Shown here: piece by piece, positions 18,898 to 28,022 of the stretch
Position numbering within the stretch: the first letter of the stretch is position 1
Layout: each line of letters begins with the position of its first letter
DNA from: Bartonella melophagi K-2C
Lineage (GTDB): Bacteria; Pseudomonadota; Alphaproteobacteria; Rhizobiales; Rhizobiaceae
DNA: 64,000 nucleotides
NCBI RefSeq assembly: GCF_000278255.1
Contig: NZ_JH725081.1
Location: forward strand, 38,484 to 102,483
Direction of reading: 5' to 3'
Program-made: the position numbers and the translations under genes
Notes under the pieces: model-generated
What the model was told of the DNA's origin: nothing
The model's input: only the letters and a program-made list of their open reading frames with translations
The model's database searches: none

Positions 18898-21834
18898 TTA
18901 CTCTAACTTAAAGCCTTTGCAATTTTTGTCAAGTTCCTGCAATTCCCGCAAAGCAGCCGCATCACGAGCACAGACATCAGGATAAGCTGGATCACTTCCA
19001 ACATCTTGTGTATAACGCCATGATCTGGCGCATTTTGTACCTAAAGCCTTATTTGAACATACACCAACCCCTTCAACATCATTTAAAACAAAAGCATTTG
19101 AAGGCGGTATATCCTGAATAATCGTTAGAGCACTGGTAATACAAATTTCCGCCATATCTAAATTGTCTAACGCTTCCAATAAAACTGGATTAGAAATAAA
19201 GACAACAGGCGCTGCTTCTAAAGATGATCCAATACGTTTTTCTGCCCGTTCAAGCTCTAAAGCACCGGTAACAACTTTCCGAACTTGCCGAACTTTTTTC
19301 CAACGCTCAGCTAATGCTTCATTCTTCCACTCTTCTGGAGCAGAACGAAATTGCTCTAAATGCACTGAACAACTTTCTGGATAACGCTCCAACCACGCCT
19401 CTTCCATTGTAAAAGGCAACATAGGAGCAAGCCATGTTACCATCCGTTCAAAAATCTCACGGATAACCTGTAAAGAAGCTTTACGTTTTTTTGATGAAGG
19501 CGCATCACAGTAAAGCGAATCTTTGCGGATATCAAAATAAAATGCAGATAACTCAATAATCGAAAAATCCAACAATGCACGCATAATTTTTTTAAAATCA
19601 AACACATCGTAAGATTGATTAATCAATTGATCCAGCTCATAAAGTCGATGCAGTATGAACTTTTCAAGATCCGGCATAGCACAATAAGGTACTTCTTCCT
19701 CTGTATCATGCGCTAAAGTTCCAAGCATCCAACGAATTGCATTACGCAATTTACGATACAAATCCACATTTGTCTGGAGGATCTTTTTGCCTAAACGTTG
19801 ATCTTCCCAATAATCAGTCGTCATCACCCAAAGACGAAAAATATCAGCGCCAAAGGTCTTAATAACATCTTGTGGAACAACTGTATTCCCCAAAGATTTA
19901 GACATTTTTTTGCCATTTTCATCTAGAGTAAAACCATGTGTAATCACCGTTTTATAAGGTGAGCAAGCACGTGTCCCACAACTTTCCAAAAGAGAAGACT
20001 GAAACCAACCACGATGCTGATCTGAGCCTTCAAAATAAACATCAGCAGGCCATTTTAAATCAGCACGTCCTTCTAACACAAAACTATGAGTTACCCCAGA
20101 ATCAAACCAAACATCTAAAATATCACGTACCTGGTGCCAAGACTCATGCGCACGTTCACCCAAAAAACGTTCACGTGCTCCTTGTGCAAACCACGCATCT
20201 GCTCCTTCCGCTTTAAAAGCCTGTAAAATACGTTCATTGACTTGTTCATCTTTAAGAATAACACCATCTTCATTAGCAAAAATACAAATCGGGACTCCCC
20301 AAGCTCGTTGACGAGAAAGTACCCAATCAGGGCGATCTGCTATCATAGAAGCTAAACGATTTTGACCAGAAGATGGAACAAAACGTGTCGTTGAAATAGC
20401 TTCTAAAGCTCGGCTGCGTAAAGTTGAACCATCACCCAGATCTTTATCCATTGAGATAAACCATTGTGGTGTATTGCGAAAAATTACTGGTTTTTTGGAA
20501 CGCCAACTATGAGGATATGAATGCTTTAAACGACCACGTGCAAATAATCGATCCGCTTGAATTAAAGCGTCAATAACCTCTTTATTTGCATTCCCCATTT
20601 TACCATTATCATCAATAATGCGTGCAGCCCCCTCTTTACGCTCTGGCCCAAAACCAGGTGCATCTTTTGTATAAAAACCAGCATCATCAACGGGAAAGGG
20701 AATAGCCGTATCGATACCAGCTTGCTCCAATGCAGATTTATAACTATTCCAAATCTCAAAATCCTCGCGTCCATGGCTAGGCGCTGTATGGACAAAACCT
20801 GTACCAGAACTATCCGTTACATGAGGGCCATCAAGTATCGGGACTTTATAGAGATACCCCCCAGCTAAACCTCTCAATGGGTGGGAAAGAACTAGAGATT
20901 TAAGTTCATCATCCAAAACAGAGCGCAAACGTTTAAGAATAAGTTTTGCTTTTTTGGCACAACTATCAGCCAAAGCATCAGCAAATAAAAGTTTTTCACC
21001 AGCTTGAGGACCAAAAGCATTTTCTGTGCTTTCCACCTCATAAACACCATAAGAAATCTTCGAAGCATAGCTAACAGCGCGGCTCCCAGGAATTGTCCAT
21101 GGTGTTGTTGTCCAAATTACCACAAAAGCATCGCGTAAATCATGAGCAGAAGAGTGTAAAATAGGATATTTAACCCAGATAACTTCAGACTCATGATCGT
21201 GATATTCAATCTCTGCCTCAGCTAAAGCCGTGCGTTCTACTACAGACCACATCACAGGCTTTGAACCACAATAAAGCTGATCTGACATAGCAAATTTTAT
21301 CAATTCACTAGCAATACATGCTTCCGCGTGAAAAGCCATTGTTGTGTAAGGATTTTTAAAATCTCCAATAATACCAAGACGTTTAAATTCTTCACTCTGA
21401 ATAGTGATCCAATATTGTGCAAATTCACGACATTCTTGACGAAACTCGTTAAGGGGGACATCATCTTTATTTCTCCCCTGTGCACGGTATTTTTCTTCAA
21501 CTTTCCATTCAATCGGAAGCCCATGACAGTCCCACCCAGGGACATAATTTGCATTAAAACCACGCATTTGAAATGAACGCACAATAACATCTTTTAAAAC
21601 TTTGTTTAAAGCATGCCCAATATGAATATTGCCATTTGCATAAGGTGGGCCATCATGAACAACATATAGCCGATGGTCTTTTGCTTGTTGACGCAAGCGA
21701 GTATAAAGGTCCATCTTTTCCCACCGAGCCATTAATTCCTGCTCTTTTTGCGGCAGCCCAGCGCGCATAGGAAAATTTGTTTTTGGTAAATAAAGAGTCT
21801 TTGAGTAGTCTATTGTTTCATTTTTCACAGTCAT
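18898..21834 (-). CDS. ileS: Isoleucyl-tRNA synthetase
   Basis: Charges tRNA-Ile and edits valine. The 978-residue protein has the HIGH signature in PPYANGNIHIGHALNK (about 62-77), the editing domain with TTPWTIPGSRA, the DVWFDSG and EGSDQHRGWFQSS blocks, and the KMSKS loop in ENGKKMSKSLGNT. The carboxyl end closes at GFKLE without the E. coli-type zinc cysteines. The start ATG at 21834 has AGGA about ten bases upstream. It is transcribed alone; the space upstream holds a 12-base palindrome that may be regulatory. Confidence 0.97.
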   Translation of the reverse strand: MTVKNETIDYSKTLYLPKTNFPMRAGLPQKEQELMARWEKMDLYTRLRQQAKDHRLYVVHDGPPYANGNIHIGHALNKVLKDVIVRSFQMRGFNANYVPGWDCHGLPIEWKVEEKYRAQGRNKDDVPLNEFRQECREFAQYWITIQSEEFKRLGIIGDFKNPYTTMAFHAEACIASELIKFAMSDQLYCGSKPVMWSVVERTALAEAEIEYHDHESEVIWVKYPILHSSAHDLRDAFVVIWTTTPWTIPGSRAVSYASKISYGVYEVESTENAFGPQAGEKLLFADALADSCAKKAKLILKRLRSVLDDELKSLVLSHPLRGLAGGYLYKVPILDGPHVTDSSGTGFVHTAPSHGREDFEIWNSYKSALEQAGIDTAIPFPVDDAGFYTKDAPGFGPERKEGAARIIDDNGKMGNANKEVIDALIQADRLFARGRLKHSYPHSWRSKKPVIFRNTPQWFISMDKDLGDGSTLRSRALEAISTTRFVPSSGQNRLASMIADRPDWVLSRQRAWGVPICIFANEDGVILKDEQVNERILQAFKAEGADAWFAQGARERFLGERAHESWHQVRDILDVWFDSGVTHSFVLEGRADLKWPADVYFEGSDQHRGWFQSSLLESCGTRACSPYKTVITHGFTLDENGKKMSKSLGNTVVPQDVIKTFGADIFRLWVMTTDYWEDQRLGKKILQTNVDLYRKLRNAIRWMLGTLAHDTEEEVPYCAMPDLEKFILHRLYELDQLINQSYDVFDFKKIMRALLDFSIIELSAFYFDIRKDSLYCDAPSSKKRKASLQVIREIFERMVTWLAPMLPFTMEEAWLERYPESCSVHLEQFRSAPEEWKNEALAERWKKVRQVRKVVTGALELERAEKRIGSSLEAAPVVFISNPVLLEALDNLDMAEICITSALTIIQDIPPSNAFVLNDVEGVGVCSNKALGTKCARSWRYTQDVGSDPAYPDVCARDAAALRELQELDKNCKGFKLE

Positions 21835-21892
21835 TGTGAAACGTTCCTGTCCACTTTTATGATTTTATTTTTCATAATTCCCCTAAACCCTG

Positions 21893-21904
21893 CAACCATG
21901 GTTG
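21893..21904. promoter_or_regulatory. Perfect 12-base palindrome upstream of ileS
   Basis: CAACCATGGTTG lies about 60 bases before the ileS start, in otherwise AT-rich DNA. It may be an operator; no known regulator site is recognised, and it could be chance. Confidence 0.25.
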
Positions 21905-22028
21905 TTTAATTTATGCGGAAGGTCGAATCAATAATTCGTATGAAGCAACGATTAAGAAGAAAATATCATCACGCGTCAGGGCTTTATCATAAAACCAGCA
22001 AAAAAAGAAACCCCAAAATAAAATTCTC

Positions 22029-22067
22029 AAAAAATAAAGGCTCCGCCAAAGACAGAGCCTTTAAAAA
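22029..22067 (-). terminator. Intrinsic terminator after hbp
   Basis: Eight-base-pair stem AAAGGCTC (22036-22043) with GAGCCTTT (22055-22062) and an 11-base loop, followed on the minus strand by a T-rich run. It lies 20 bases beyond the hbp stop at 22086. A-runs on the other side allow function in both directions. Confidence 0.75.
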
Positions 22068-22085
22068 ATTAAATCTTACAACAAA

Positions 22086-22961
22086 TTAGAATTTGTATGC
22101 TACACCAACGCGGAAATCATTGGTCTTAAGATCAACTTCAACTTTGTCATTAACAAATGTCTTCTTACCAAAGTCTGAATAACGATACTCTGCACGTAAC
22201 AGAACACTGTCAGTCATTGCAAAATCAACACCGGCACCAAGAGTGTATCCAACTAATGTTTTTGAACCTGATAAATTTTCATCAACTGTCTCTGTGCTCT
22301 CCGTATTAGCTTTATTATCTTTTGCTGCAACTGAAGCTTTAATCTGAGAATAAGCAACACCCCCAGCAACATAAGGCATAACACGATCAAAGGCAGCACC
22401 AAGACGAACCCGTGTAGCACCAGACCATTTATCGCTAAAAGTTACACTTCTAGTTACATTTCCTTGGTTACCTTCTACTCCTTGGTTACCTTGGTTACCT
22501 TCTGGCAAAACAAGGGCAGGATCTCCAGTATCTATTACAGCCCGCACTTCTTTACTATCAGTCTGAGACAAAGTATAGTCTTTTGATGCTTTAGCTTTTT
22601 CTCCAGACCAAACGATGTCTGTGTCAACACCTAAAACAAAGCCATTGCCAAAATCAACGTTAGAACCCGCGTAAAGGCCCCCTACAAAACCTGAAAACTT
22701 AGGAAATGCCTTACCGTTAACAATAATGTCATCAGTCCCTTTAGGTACGTTACTATAAGTTCCTTTCGATTTGCTCTCACTTGAAAAGCCACCGATCTGA
22801 CCACCAAGGTAAAAACCTGTCCAAGAAAAAGCAGGAGCAACAACAACTTGTGGTAACATTGTTGTTGTTGGTCTTTCCTGAACTGGCATATCTGCTGCTT
22901 GAACTGCAGAAGCTGAAACTAAAGCGAAAATAGACGCTGTTATTACACATTTCATATTCAT
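22086..22961 (-). CDS. Outer membrane beta-barrel protein, heme-binding protein (Hbp)/Omp25 family, with loop repeat
   Basis: A 291-residue paralogue of the porin-like heme-binding family. A signal peptide ends near VQA-AD (about residue 22). Conserved barrel blocks follow: FSWTGFYLGGQIGGF, SGFVGGLYAGSNVDFG, GVDTDIVWSG, GATRVRLGAAFDRVMPYVAGG, EYRYSDFGKK, and the final NDFRVGVAYKF with terminal Phe. A stretch near residues 153-166 is made of repeated Gly-Asn-Gln units and probably forms a surface loop. ATG at 22961 has ATGGAG about seven bases upstream. It has its own terminator and lies first in a run of family members extending to 25.7 kb. Confidence 0.87.
   Translation of the reverse strand: MNMKCVITASIFALVSASAVQAADMPVQERPTTTMLPQVVVAPAFSWTGFYLGGQIGGFSSESKSKGTYSNVPKGTDDIIVNGKAFPKFSGFVGGLYAGSNVDFGNGFVLGVDTDIVWSGEKAKASKDYTLSQTDSKEVRAVIDTGDPALVLPEGNQGNQGVEGNQGNVTRSVTFSDKWSGATRVRLGAAFDRVMPYVAGGVAYSQIKASVAAKDNKANTESTETVDENLSGSKTLVGYTLGAGVDFAMTDSVLLRAEYRYSDFGKKTFVNDKVEVDLKTNDFRVGVAYKF
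22462..22503 (-). repeat. Short tandem repeat inside hbp
   Basis: The unit CCTTGGTTACC, whole or with small changes (CCTTCT), recurs within about 40 bases. In the protein it encodes EGNQGNQG, V, EGNQGN. Repeat number changes in multiples of three bases would lengthen or shorten a predicted surface loop without breaking the frame. Confidence 0.7.
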
Positions 22962-23107
22962 AATCTACTCCATAGCTAATGTGTGAATATGAAGCTTATA
23001 TAAACTACTTTCGCTAAATATCTGTAGTAAAAAAGACACACCCTTTAATTAAACGCTGAGAGCGCTATTAAAAATAGAATTCTTCATCAATTAATCTTAA
23101 TAAAAGA

Positions 23108-23929
23108 TTACAATAATTTGTATGCCACACCCACACGAAAATCATGGGTTTTATAACTAACGTCTATGGGATTCTCCATAAATTTCCTTTTACCAAAATC
23201 TGAATAACGATATTCTCCACGAAGAATAACATTATCACTTACTGCAAAATTAACCCCCGCACCAAGAGTATAACCAATCATCGTCTTTTTTTCTGCCATT
23301 AAATTTAAAGGATTAGCTGAATTGATTAAAAACCAAGGAATGATTTGAAGCTTTGTGTAAGCAATACCGCCGGCAATATAAGGCATAATACGATCAGCAG
23401 CAAAACCAATACGAATCCGTGCGGCGCCAGCCCATTTCTCTTTACGAGTGGTATTATAAGTTACCTCCTCACCCACTTTAACCGAGCCAGATTTTTTGTG
23501 CCCAAAACGACTAACGAGTGCGTTATGTACAAGAGCTGATTGATCACCAACAGCCATCCGCTTACCAAATTGTATATTTTTTTGGTTAGACCAAACAATG
23601 TCTGTATCAACGCTTAAGATAAGACCATTGTCGAGCCTAAGGTTGGACCCTACATAAAAACCACCTATAAAACCTGCAAGATTATGCTTATCACTCGAAA
23701 CCGCTTGAGATTTTTTACTAACAGTATTTTTACCAGAAATAACACGAGGACTTACAGAAAGTTTACCCAACGCCCCACCAATTTGTCCCCCCAAATACAA
23801 ACCTTCCCAAGAAAAAGTAGAAGTAAAAAAAACTGGTATTGGCTCTTGAATAACCATATAACCCGATGCTCGCACAACAGAAACTGAAGCCACGGTAAGA
23901 GCACATATAATAATAAGGCATCTTATCAT
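23108..23929 (-). CDS. Outer membrane beta-barrel protein, heme-binding protein (Hbp)/Omp25 family
   Basis: A 273-residue member of the same family: signal peptide, FSWEGLYLGGQIGG, GFIGGFYVGSNLRL, SVDTDIVWSN, GAARIRIGFAADRIMPYIAGG, EYRYSDFGKRKF and DFRVGVAYK. Unlike its paralogues it ends in Leu-Leu instead of a single Phe, so the usual outer-membrane assembly signal is altered. ATG at 23929 has GTGGAG about eight bases upstream; the same leader words precede the decayed copy at 25127, showing tandem duplication. Heme binding is inferred from the family only. Confidence 0.83.
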   Translation of the reverse strand: MIRCLIIICALTVASVSVVRASGYMVIQEPIPVFFTSTFSWEGLYLGGQIGGALGKLSVSPRVISGKNTVSKKSQAVSSDKHNLAGFIGGFYVGSNLRLDNGLILSVDTDIVWSNQKNIQFGKRMAVGDQSALVHNALVSRFGHKKSGSVKVGEEVTYNTTRKEKWAGAARIRIGFAADRIMPYIAGGIAYTKLQIIPWFLINSANPLNLMAEKKTMIGYTLGAGVNFAVSDNVILRGEYRYSDFGKRKFMENPIDVSYKTHDFRVGVAYKLL

Positions 23930-24559
23930 AGATTGATCTCCACAATATGATTCAAAATGTATTTTATAATATTTTATTTCAATTATCTATAGAAAAATAA
24001 TTCTCTACTCTTCATTAGCAAAATAATACGTATCGCGGAAATAAGTCTGATACGTTATTTATTTAATTACATTAATAAAATCAAATCAGAAATTTGCCAA
24101 CAACAGCTTAATCTAAAAAGATAGCAATATAATAATAGAAAGCTGTTGATAGAATAAAATGCGACAAGCCACCCAACTAATTAAGACCATAAACAATAAA
24201 TTCAGTATCTTGTTAAAGACATAACAAATTTTATATGCTTGAAATATTATATAGCATTGTATTATACCGTTATCTACATCCTTATATTATCTAATAAATC
24301 TTTTCCTGACATTCCATTAAATCTATTCACTACAATACTGAACTTCTCTCTTAAAATAGGTAGGATAATAAATAACTACTGGCTCTTAAAATAAGTGCAC
24401 CATCAAAAATAAAGACAAAATTTCTTTAACGATTTCAATAAAATGAAATTTATAAGTTACAATAGCTCAATAACTGTATAACGAATCGTAAATTTAAGCT
24501 TCTGTTCAAGAGTCTACCAAAACCAAATGTCTAATTCATACAAATAACAACTGTTAAGA
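23930..24559. other. Gap within the hbp array
   Basis: About 630 AT-rich bases with no supported gene. It should contain the promoter of the hbp gene ending at 23108. No further family block is recognisable here. Confidence 0.45.
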
Positions 24560-25127
24560 ATCATCACCATTATCATCTAGCAAAACGTAAAATAAATAGT
24601 GTCTCGTGTACCATCTATTAATAACCAGAAATAACCGATCATTTATTTTTACTGATTGACTAAAATTAAATGATACTCCGAAGCCCCATATAGCTAATAA
24701 CATAACAACATCAGATAAAGCATAAACAACGCACACACACTCCGCCTATTTGTGTGATTTTCTTAAAATGTCATAAAAACCACTTAACTATTAACTAATA
24801 ACTAAACGAGTGTCTTCTAAACCATATTGAACGCTGTGATTTTCTATTTTGTCTCAAATTTAGTCTGCTTTGACTGCTCCTAGTTAAAGAAACTGTATAT
24901 CTCTGCCCATAATTCGTTGTCCATTTGTTTTGATCAGTACAAGAAATATTTAAAAAAGCATTATTCACAGAATCACTATCCTGCTCACCAAAATACAAAT
25001 CTGTAGAAGCAAAAGTAGTAGCAACATCTAGCGCCAATCCTTTCATAGCCATAAGATTAGCTCCCTGAACTGAAGAATTTGAACTCACAATGAAAAGTAT
25101 TATAACCCCGAAACGTTTTATATTCAT
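24560..25127 (-). pseudogene. Decayed hbp copy (second remnant)
   Basis: The ATG at 25127 has the same GTGGAGATCAATCT leader as the intact gene at 23929, then a degenerate signal peptide (MNIKRFGVIILF, ending VQGA) and a corrupted family block in which FSWTGFYLGGQ has become FASTDLYFGEQ. The open frame stops at 24795. Traces of the carboxyl part remain on the same strand near 24590-24710 (GFGVSFNFS where the family has GAGVDFAVS). The barrel cannot be made in full. The boundary at the 3' end is approximate. Confidence 0.65.
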
Positions 25128-25204
25128 AGATTGATCTCCACACAAAATATCCAAAACAGATTTTATATATAATCACTCCACCCCAAATATCCATAGAACA
25201 ATAA

Positions 25205-25240
25205 GAAAAAAATGAAAGCTCCATCAAAAAAGAGCCTTTT
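25205..25240 (-). terminator. Candidate intrinsic terminator between decayed hbp copies
   Basis: Arms AAAGCTC (25215-25221) and GAGCCTTT (25232-25239) pair with one bulge and are followed on the minus strand by a run of T. It closely resembles the terminator after the intact hbp gene at 22029-22067, and would have ended the upstream remnant. Confidence 0.55.
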
Positions 25241-25304
25241 ACAATACCCCCCCCATAATAAAGATTGTACATGCCGATACTAAAAAAGCATCGGTTTTAC
25301 AACC

Positions 25305-25735
25305 AATTTAAAGCTTGCTTTTTGTAAGTTTTTTTTCTGAAAATTTAATACTAATCTTTTGTACGGGACGATAATTTTGTCGGTTACTGAATATTTAACA
25401 CCAGTACCAAAGGATATAACCAAGCAACATCTTTATATCCACCCATTACTCACAATGGACTTATGGTGCCTTTACTGTATCTCAAATAAAACAATTACTT
25501 GAAACAAGCAGATAACTACGCCCTTGCGAAATTAGGACCTAATACATGATTAGAAATAAATAAAGTTATACACAAATTTTCTAGCACACTTCTCTAGAAA
25601 AAGTACCACTATAGCCATAGTACCCAAAATAACTTTCGGAAATACTTATATCTGACCTTCAATAGATTTAACAGCCCCTACTTCCTATCTACTATTATAT
25701 CCTATAAACCTGTTTTGTATCTTTTAATCTTATTA
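25305..25735 (-). pseudogene. Decayed hbp copy (first remnant)
   Basis: No long frame survives, but the nucleotide order matches the intact paralogues over the whole stretch: a GFYLGG-like region near 25690-25710, a FPK...GLYAG-like region near 25600-25650, and near 25370-25435 a well-preserved GYxLGTGVKYSVTDKIIV segment equivalent to GYTLGAGVNFAVSDNVIL, shifted once in frame. With the copy at 24.6-25.1 kb and the two intact genes it forms a tandem array of four. Ends are approximate. Confidence 0.55.
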
Positions 25736-25943
25736 AATTAAAGGGAAAAACTATAATAAAAAGGGTACATACTTATTGATATAAGCTTTTCAAATCAAAT
25801 AAATTGATTATAAAAATCACTCTATTAAAATTTTTTATCAGTAGCACATGAAAAAGTAAACAAACAAAAAATGCCCCTGAAATATAGGCGTTTTATTACA
25901 CTAACAAACTTTTTCTGCTTAGATTAAAAACAAATTTTTAAAC

Positions 25944-26564
25944 TCAGCTATGTGCAAAAATATCAGTCTCTGGCCATCCCAAAAGATCGAGTTTTGCTCT
26001 CGTCGGTAAAAATTGAAAACACGCTTTTGCAACATTTTCTCGCTTTTCACGCTTTAAACGTGTTTCAAACACACTTTTCAAACGATGTAGATATAAAACA
26101 TCAGATGCTGCATATTCAATTTGTGCACGCGACAAAGTTTCTGTCGCCCAATCTGAGGATTGTTGCTGTTTAGAAATATTAATATTCAGCAATTCGCTAC
26201 AAATCTCCTTCAAACCATGACGATCCGTATAAGTACGTGTAAGCTTTGATGCAATCTTTGTACAAAAAATGACATCCGGCATAACTCCAAAAGTATGTGC
26301 CAAAATAGCAAGATCAAAACGCCCAAAATGGAATATTTTGGTAATTGCATTATCTTCAAGCAACTTAACCAAATTAGGAGCGCTATTTTGCCCTTTAGCA
26401 ATCTGTATAATATCAGCAGTGCCATCCCCAGAAGAAAGCTGAACAACACACAAACGATCACGATACGGTTGTAACCCTAAAGTCTCAGTATCAACCGCAA
26501 TAGCATCAACGTGATAATTGTCTAAGTTCGGCAAATCACCTTGATGAACACGAATTTCTGTCAT
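25944..26564 (-). CDS. rnd: Ribonuclease D, short form
   Basis: A 206-residue 3'-5' exoribonuclease of the DEDDy type: VDTETLGL (DxE), then IFHFGRFDLAIL, and AASDVLYLHRL near residue 160. It consists of the exonuclease domain only and lacks the HRDC domains of the E. coli enzyme, as is usual in alphaproteobacterial short homologues. AGGAGA lies four to five bases before the ATG, inside the end of the M20 peptidase gene, giving a 29-base overlap and a shared message. Likely role in tRNA or structured RNA 3' maturation, inferred from family. Confidence 0.92.
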   Translation of the reverse strand: MTEIRVHQGDLPNLDNYHVDAIAVDTETLGLQPYRDRLCVVQLSSGDGTADIIQIAKGQNSAPNLVKLLEDNAITKIFHFGRFDLAILAHTFGVMPDVIFCTKIASKLTRTYTDRHGLKEICSELLNINISKQQQSSDWATETLSRAQIEYAASDVLYLHRLKSVFETRLKREKRENVAKACFQFLPTRAKLDLLGWPETDIFAHS

Positions 26565-27951
26565 TTATTCTCCTATTTGCAAAAGTTTCAAGAATACGCA
26601 CCCAAGACCGCTGTCCTTTATGAAACGACTTTAAATTATATTTTTCATTAGGTGAATGAGCCCCATCATCAGCTAATGCGAACCCAACCAAAATGCTTTC
26701 TACACCAAGAATTGATCGAAAGCTTTCGACAATTGGAATCGAACCACCCATAGCAATTAATAAAGCAGACTTCTCCCATTCTTGGGTTAAAGCATCCTTT
26801 GCTGCTTCAACAAAAGGTGAATCAGGAGATAACTGAATAGCTGGAGCAGCACTATGATCTTTAAATGTAACCGTACAATCTGCCGGAATAAGGCTATTTA
26901 CATAATTACGAAAAGCCTGACGTATTTTTTCAGGATCTTGTTTATGAACCAAGCGAAAAGAAACTTTTGCACTAGCTTGAGAAGGAATAACCGTTTTAAA
27001 CCCTTCACCTGCATAGCCCCCACTAATACCATTGATTTCCGCTGTAGGACGAGCCCATACTTGTTCTAGAATACTACGCCCCTTTTCGCCAGCAGGAATA
27101 GAAAGACCAAAAGGACGCAGCAGTGCCTGTGCACTACCACTAAGTTCATTCCATGATTGTAAAACTTGTGGAGGTGTTTCTTCTACACCATCATAAAATC
27201 CAGGAAGCGTCACCCTACTATTTTCATCATGAAGCCCAGCTAAAATTTTAGCTAAAATACGAAGAGGATTGGCTGCAGCCCCTCCAAAACCACCAGAATG
27301 TAAATCACGATTAGCTCCCGTAACAATGACTTCTTGTGATAACATTCCTCGAAGACCAATACAAACTGAGGGGGTATTTGCATCCCACATTGGTGTATCA
27401 CAAACCAACATACAATCAGCCTTAAGCTCATCAGCATTTGCTTTTAAAAAAGGAATAAGTGAAGGAGAGCCACTTTCTTCCTCACCCTCAAATAAAACAG
27501 TTACCTTAACAGGAAGCTGGCCTGTTTCTTTTTTAAACGCACGACATGCTTCAACAAAAGTCATAAGCTGGCCTTTATCATCTGAAGCACCACGAGCACA
27601 AATAATCTTTTCTCCATTCCGTTCTTTTAAAGAAGGTTTAAATGGGTCATCGTTCCATAAATTTAAGGGATCAACTGGTTGAACATCATAATGCCCATAA
27701 AATAGAACATGCAAACAATCATCCGAAGGCCCTGGATGATGCCCAACAACCATCGGGTGGCCAGGTGTATCACGGCGTGAAGCTTCAAAACCTATAGTTT
27801 TTAAATCCTCCACCAACCAATCAGCTGCTTGACGGCACGCATCCTTATAAGCTGGATCTGTAGAAATTGAATGAAAACGTAAAAGAGAAAAAAGACGTTC
27901 AAGACTCTTATCTATATTTTCATCAAGATGTGTAAGCACTTTATCAAGCAT
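26536..27951 (-). CDS. M20 family metallopeptidase (dipeptidase-like)
   Basis: A 471-residue cytoplasmic zinc peptidase of the M20 family. Metal and catalytic motifs are in order: YGHYDVQP (near 87), RGASDDKGQ, FEGEEESGSPSL, MLVCDTPMWD, DLHSGGFGGA in the dimerisation part, and HSPNEKYN near the carboxyl end. Size and motifs fit the cysteinylglycine/carnosine-type dipeptidases rather than DapE or ArgE. No signal peptide. The substrate is not determined by sequence; the family cleaves small peptides, which suits a bacterium that also imports peptides through Yej. Confidence 0.9.
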   Translation of the reverse strand: MLDKVLTHLDENIDKSLERLFSLLRFHSISTDPAYKDACRQAADWLVEDLKTIGFEASRRDTPGHPMVVGHHPGPSDDCLHVLFYGHYDVQPVDPLNLWNDDPFKPSLKERNGEKIICARGASDDKGQLMTFVEACRAFKKETGQLPVKVTVLFEGEEESGSPSLIPFLKANADELKADCMLVCDTPMWDANTPSVCIGLRGMLSQEVIVTGANRDLHSGGFGGAAANPLRILAKILAGLHDENSRVTLPGFYDGVEETPPQVLQSWNELSGSAQALLRPFGLSIPAGEKGRSILEQVWARPTAEINGISGGYAGEGFKTVIPSQASAKVSFRLVHKQDPEKIRQAFRNYVNSLIPADCTVTFKDHSAAPAIQLSPDSPFVEAAKDALTQEWEKSALLIAMGGSIPIVESFRSILGVESILVGFALADDGAHSPNEKYNLKSFHKGQRSWVRILETFANRRINDRNSCSSR

Positions 27952-28022
27952 AAAAATTTCTCCATTCTAATGAAAGCCTTTCACGACTTTAAGCTTGTTG
28001 TAAGATTTTGCAAGATGTTTAT

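Noticed and set aside
24554-24736. Small minus-strand frame as an independent gene
   Set aside because: Better explained as the eroded carboxyl part of the decayed hbp copy starting at 25127.
25872-25890. Hairpin and T-run as terminator of rnd
   Set aside because: The stem has only three to four pairs; too weak to call.
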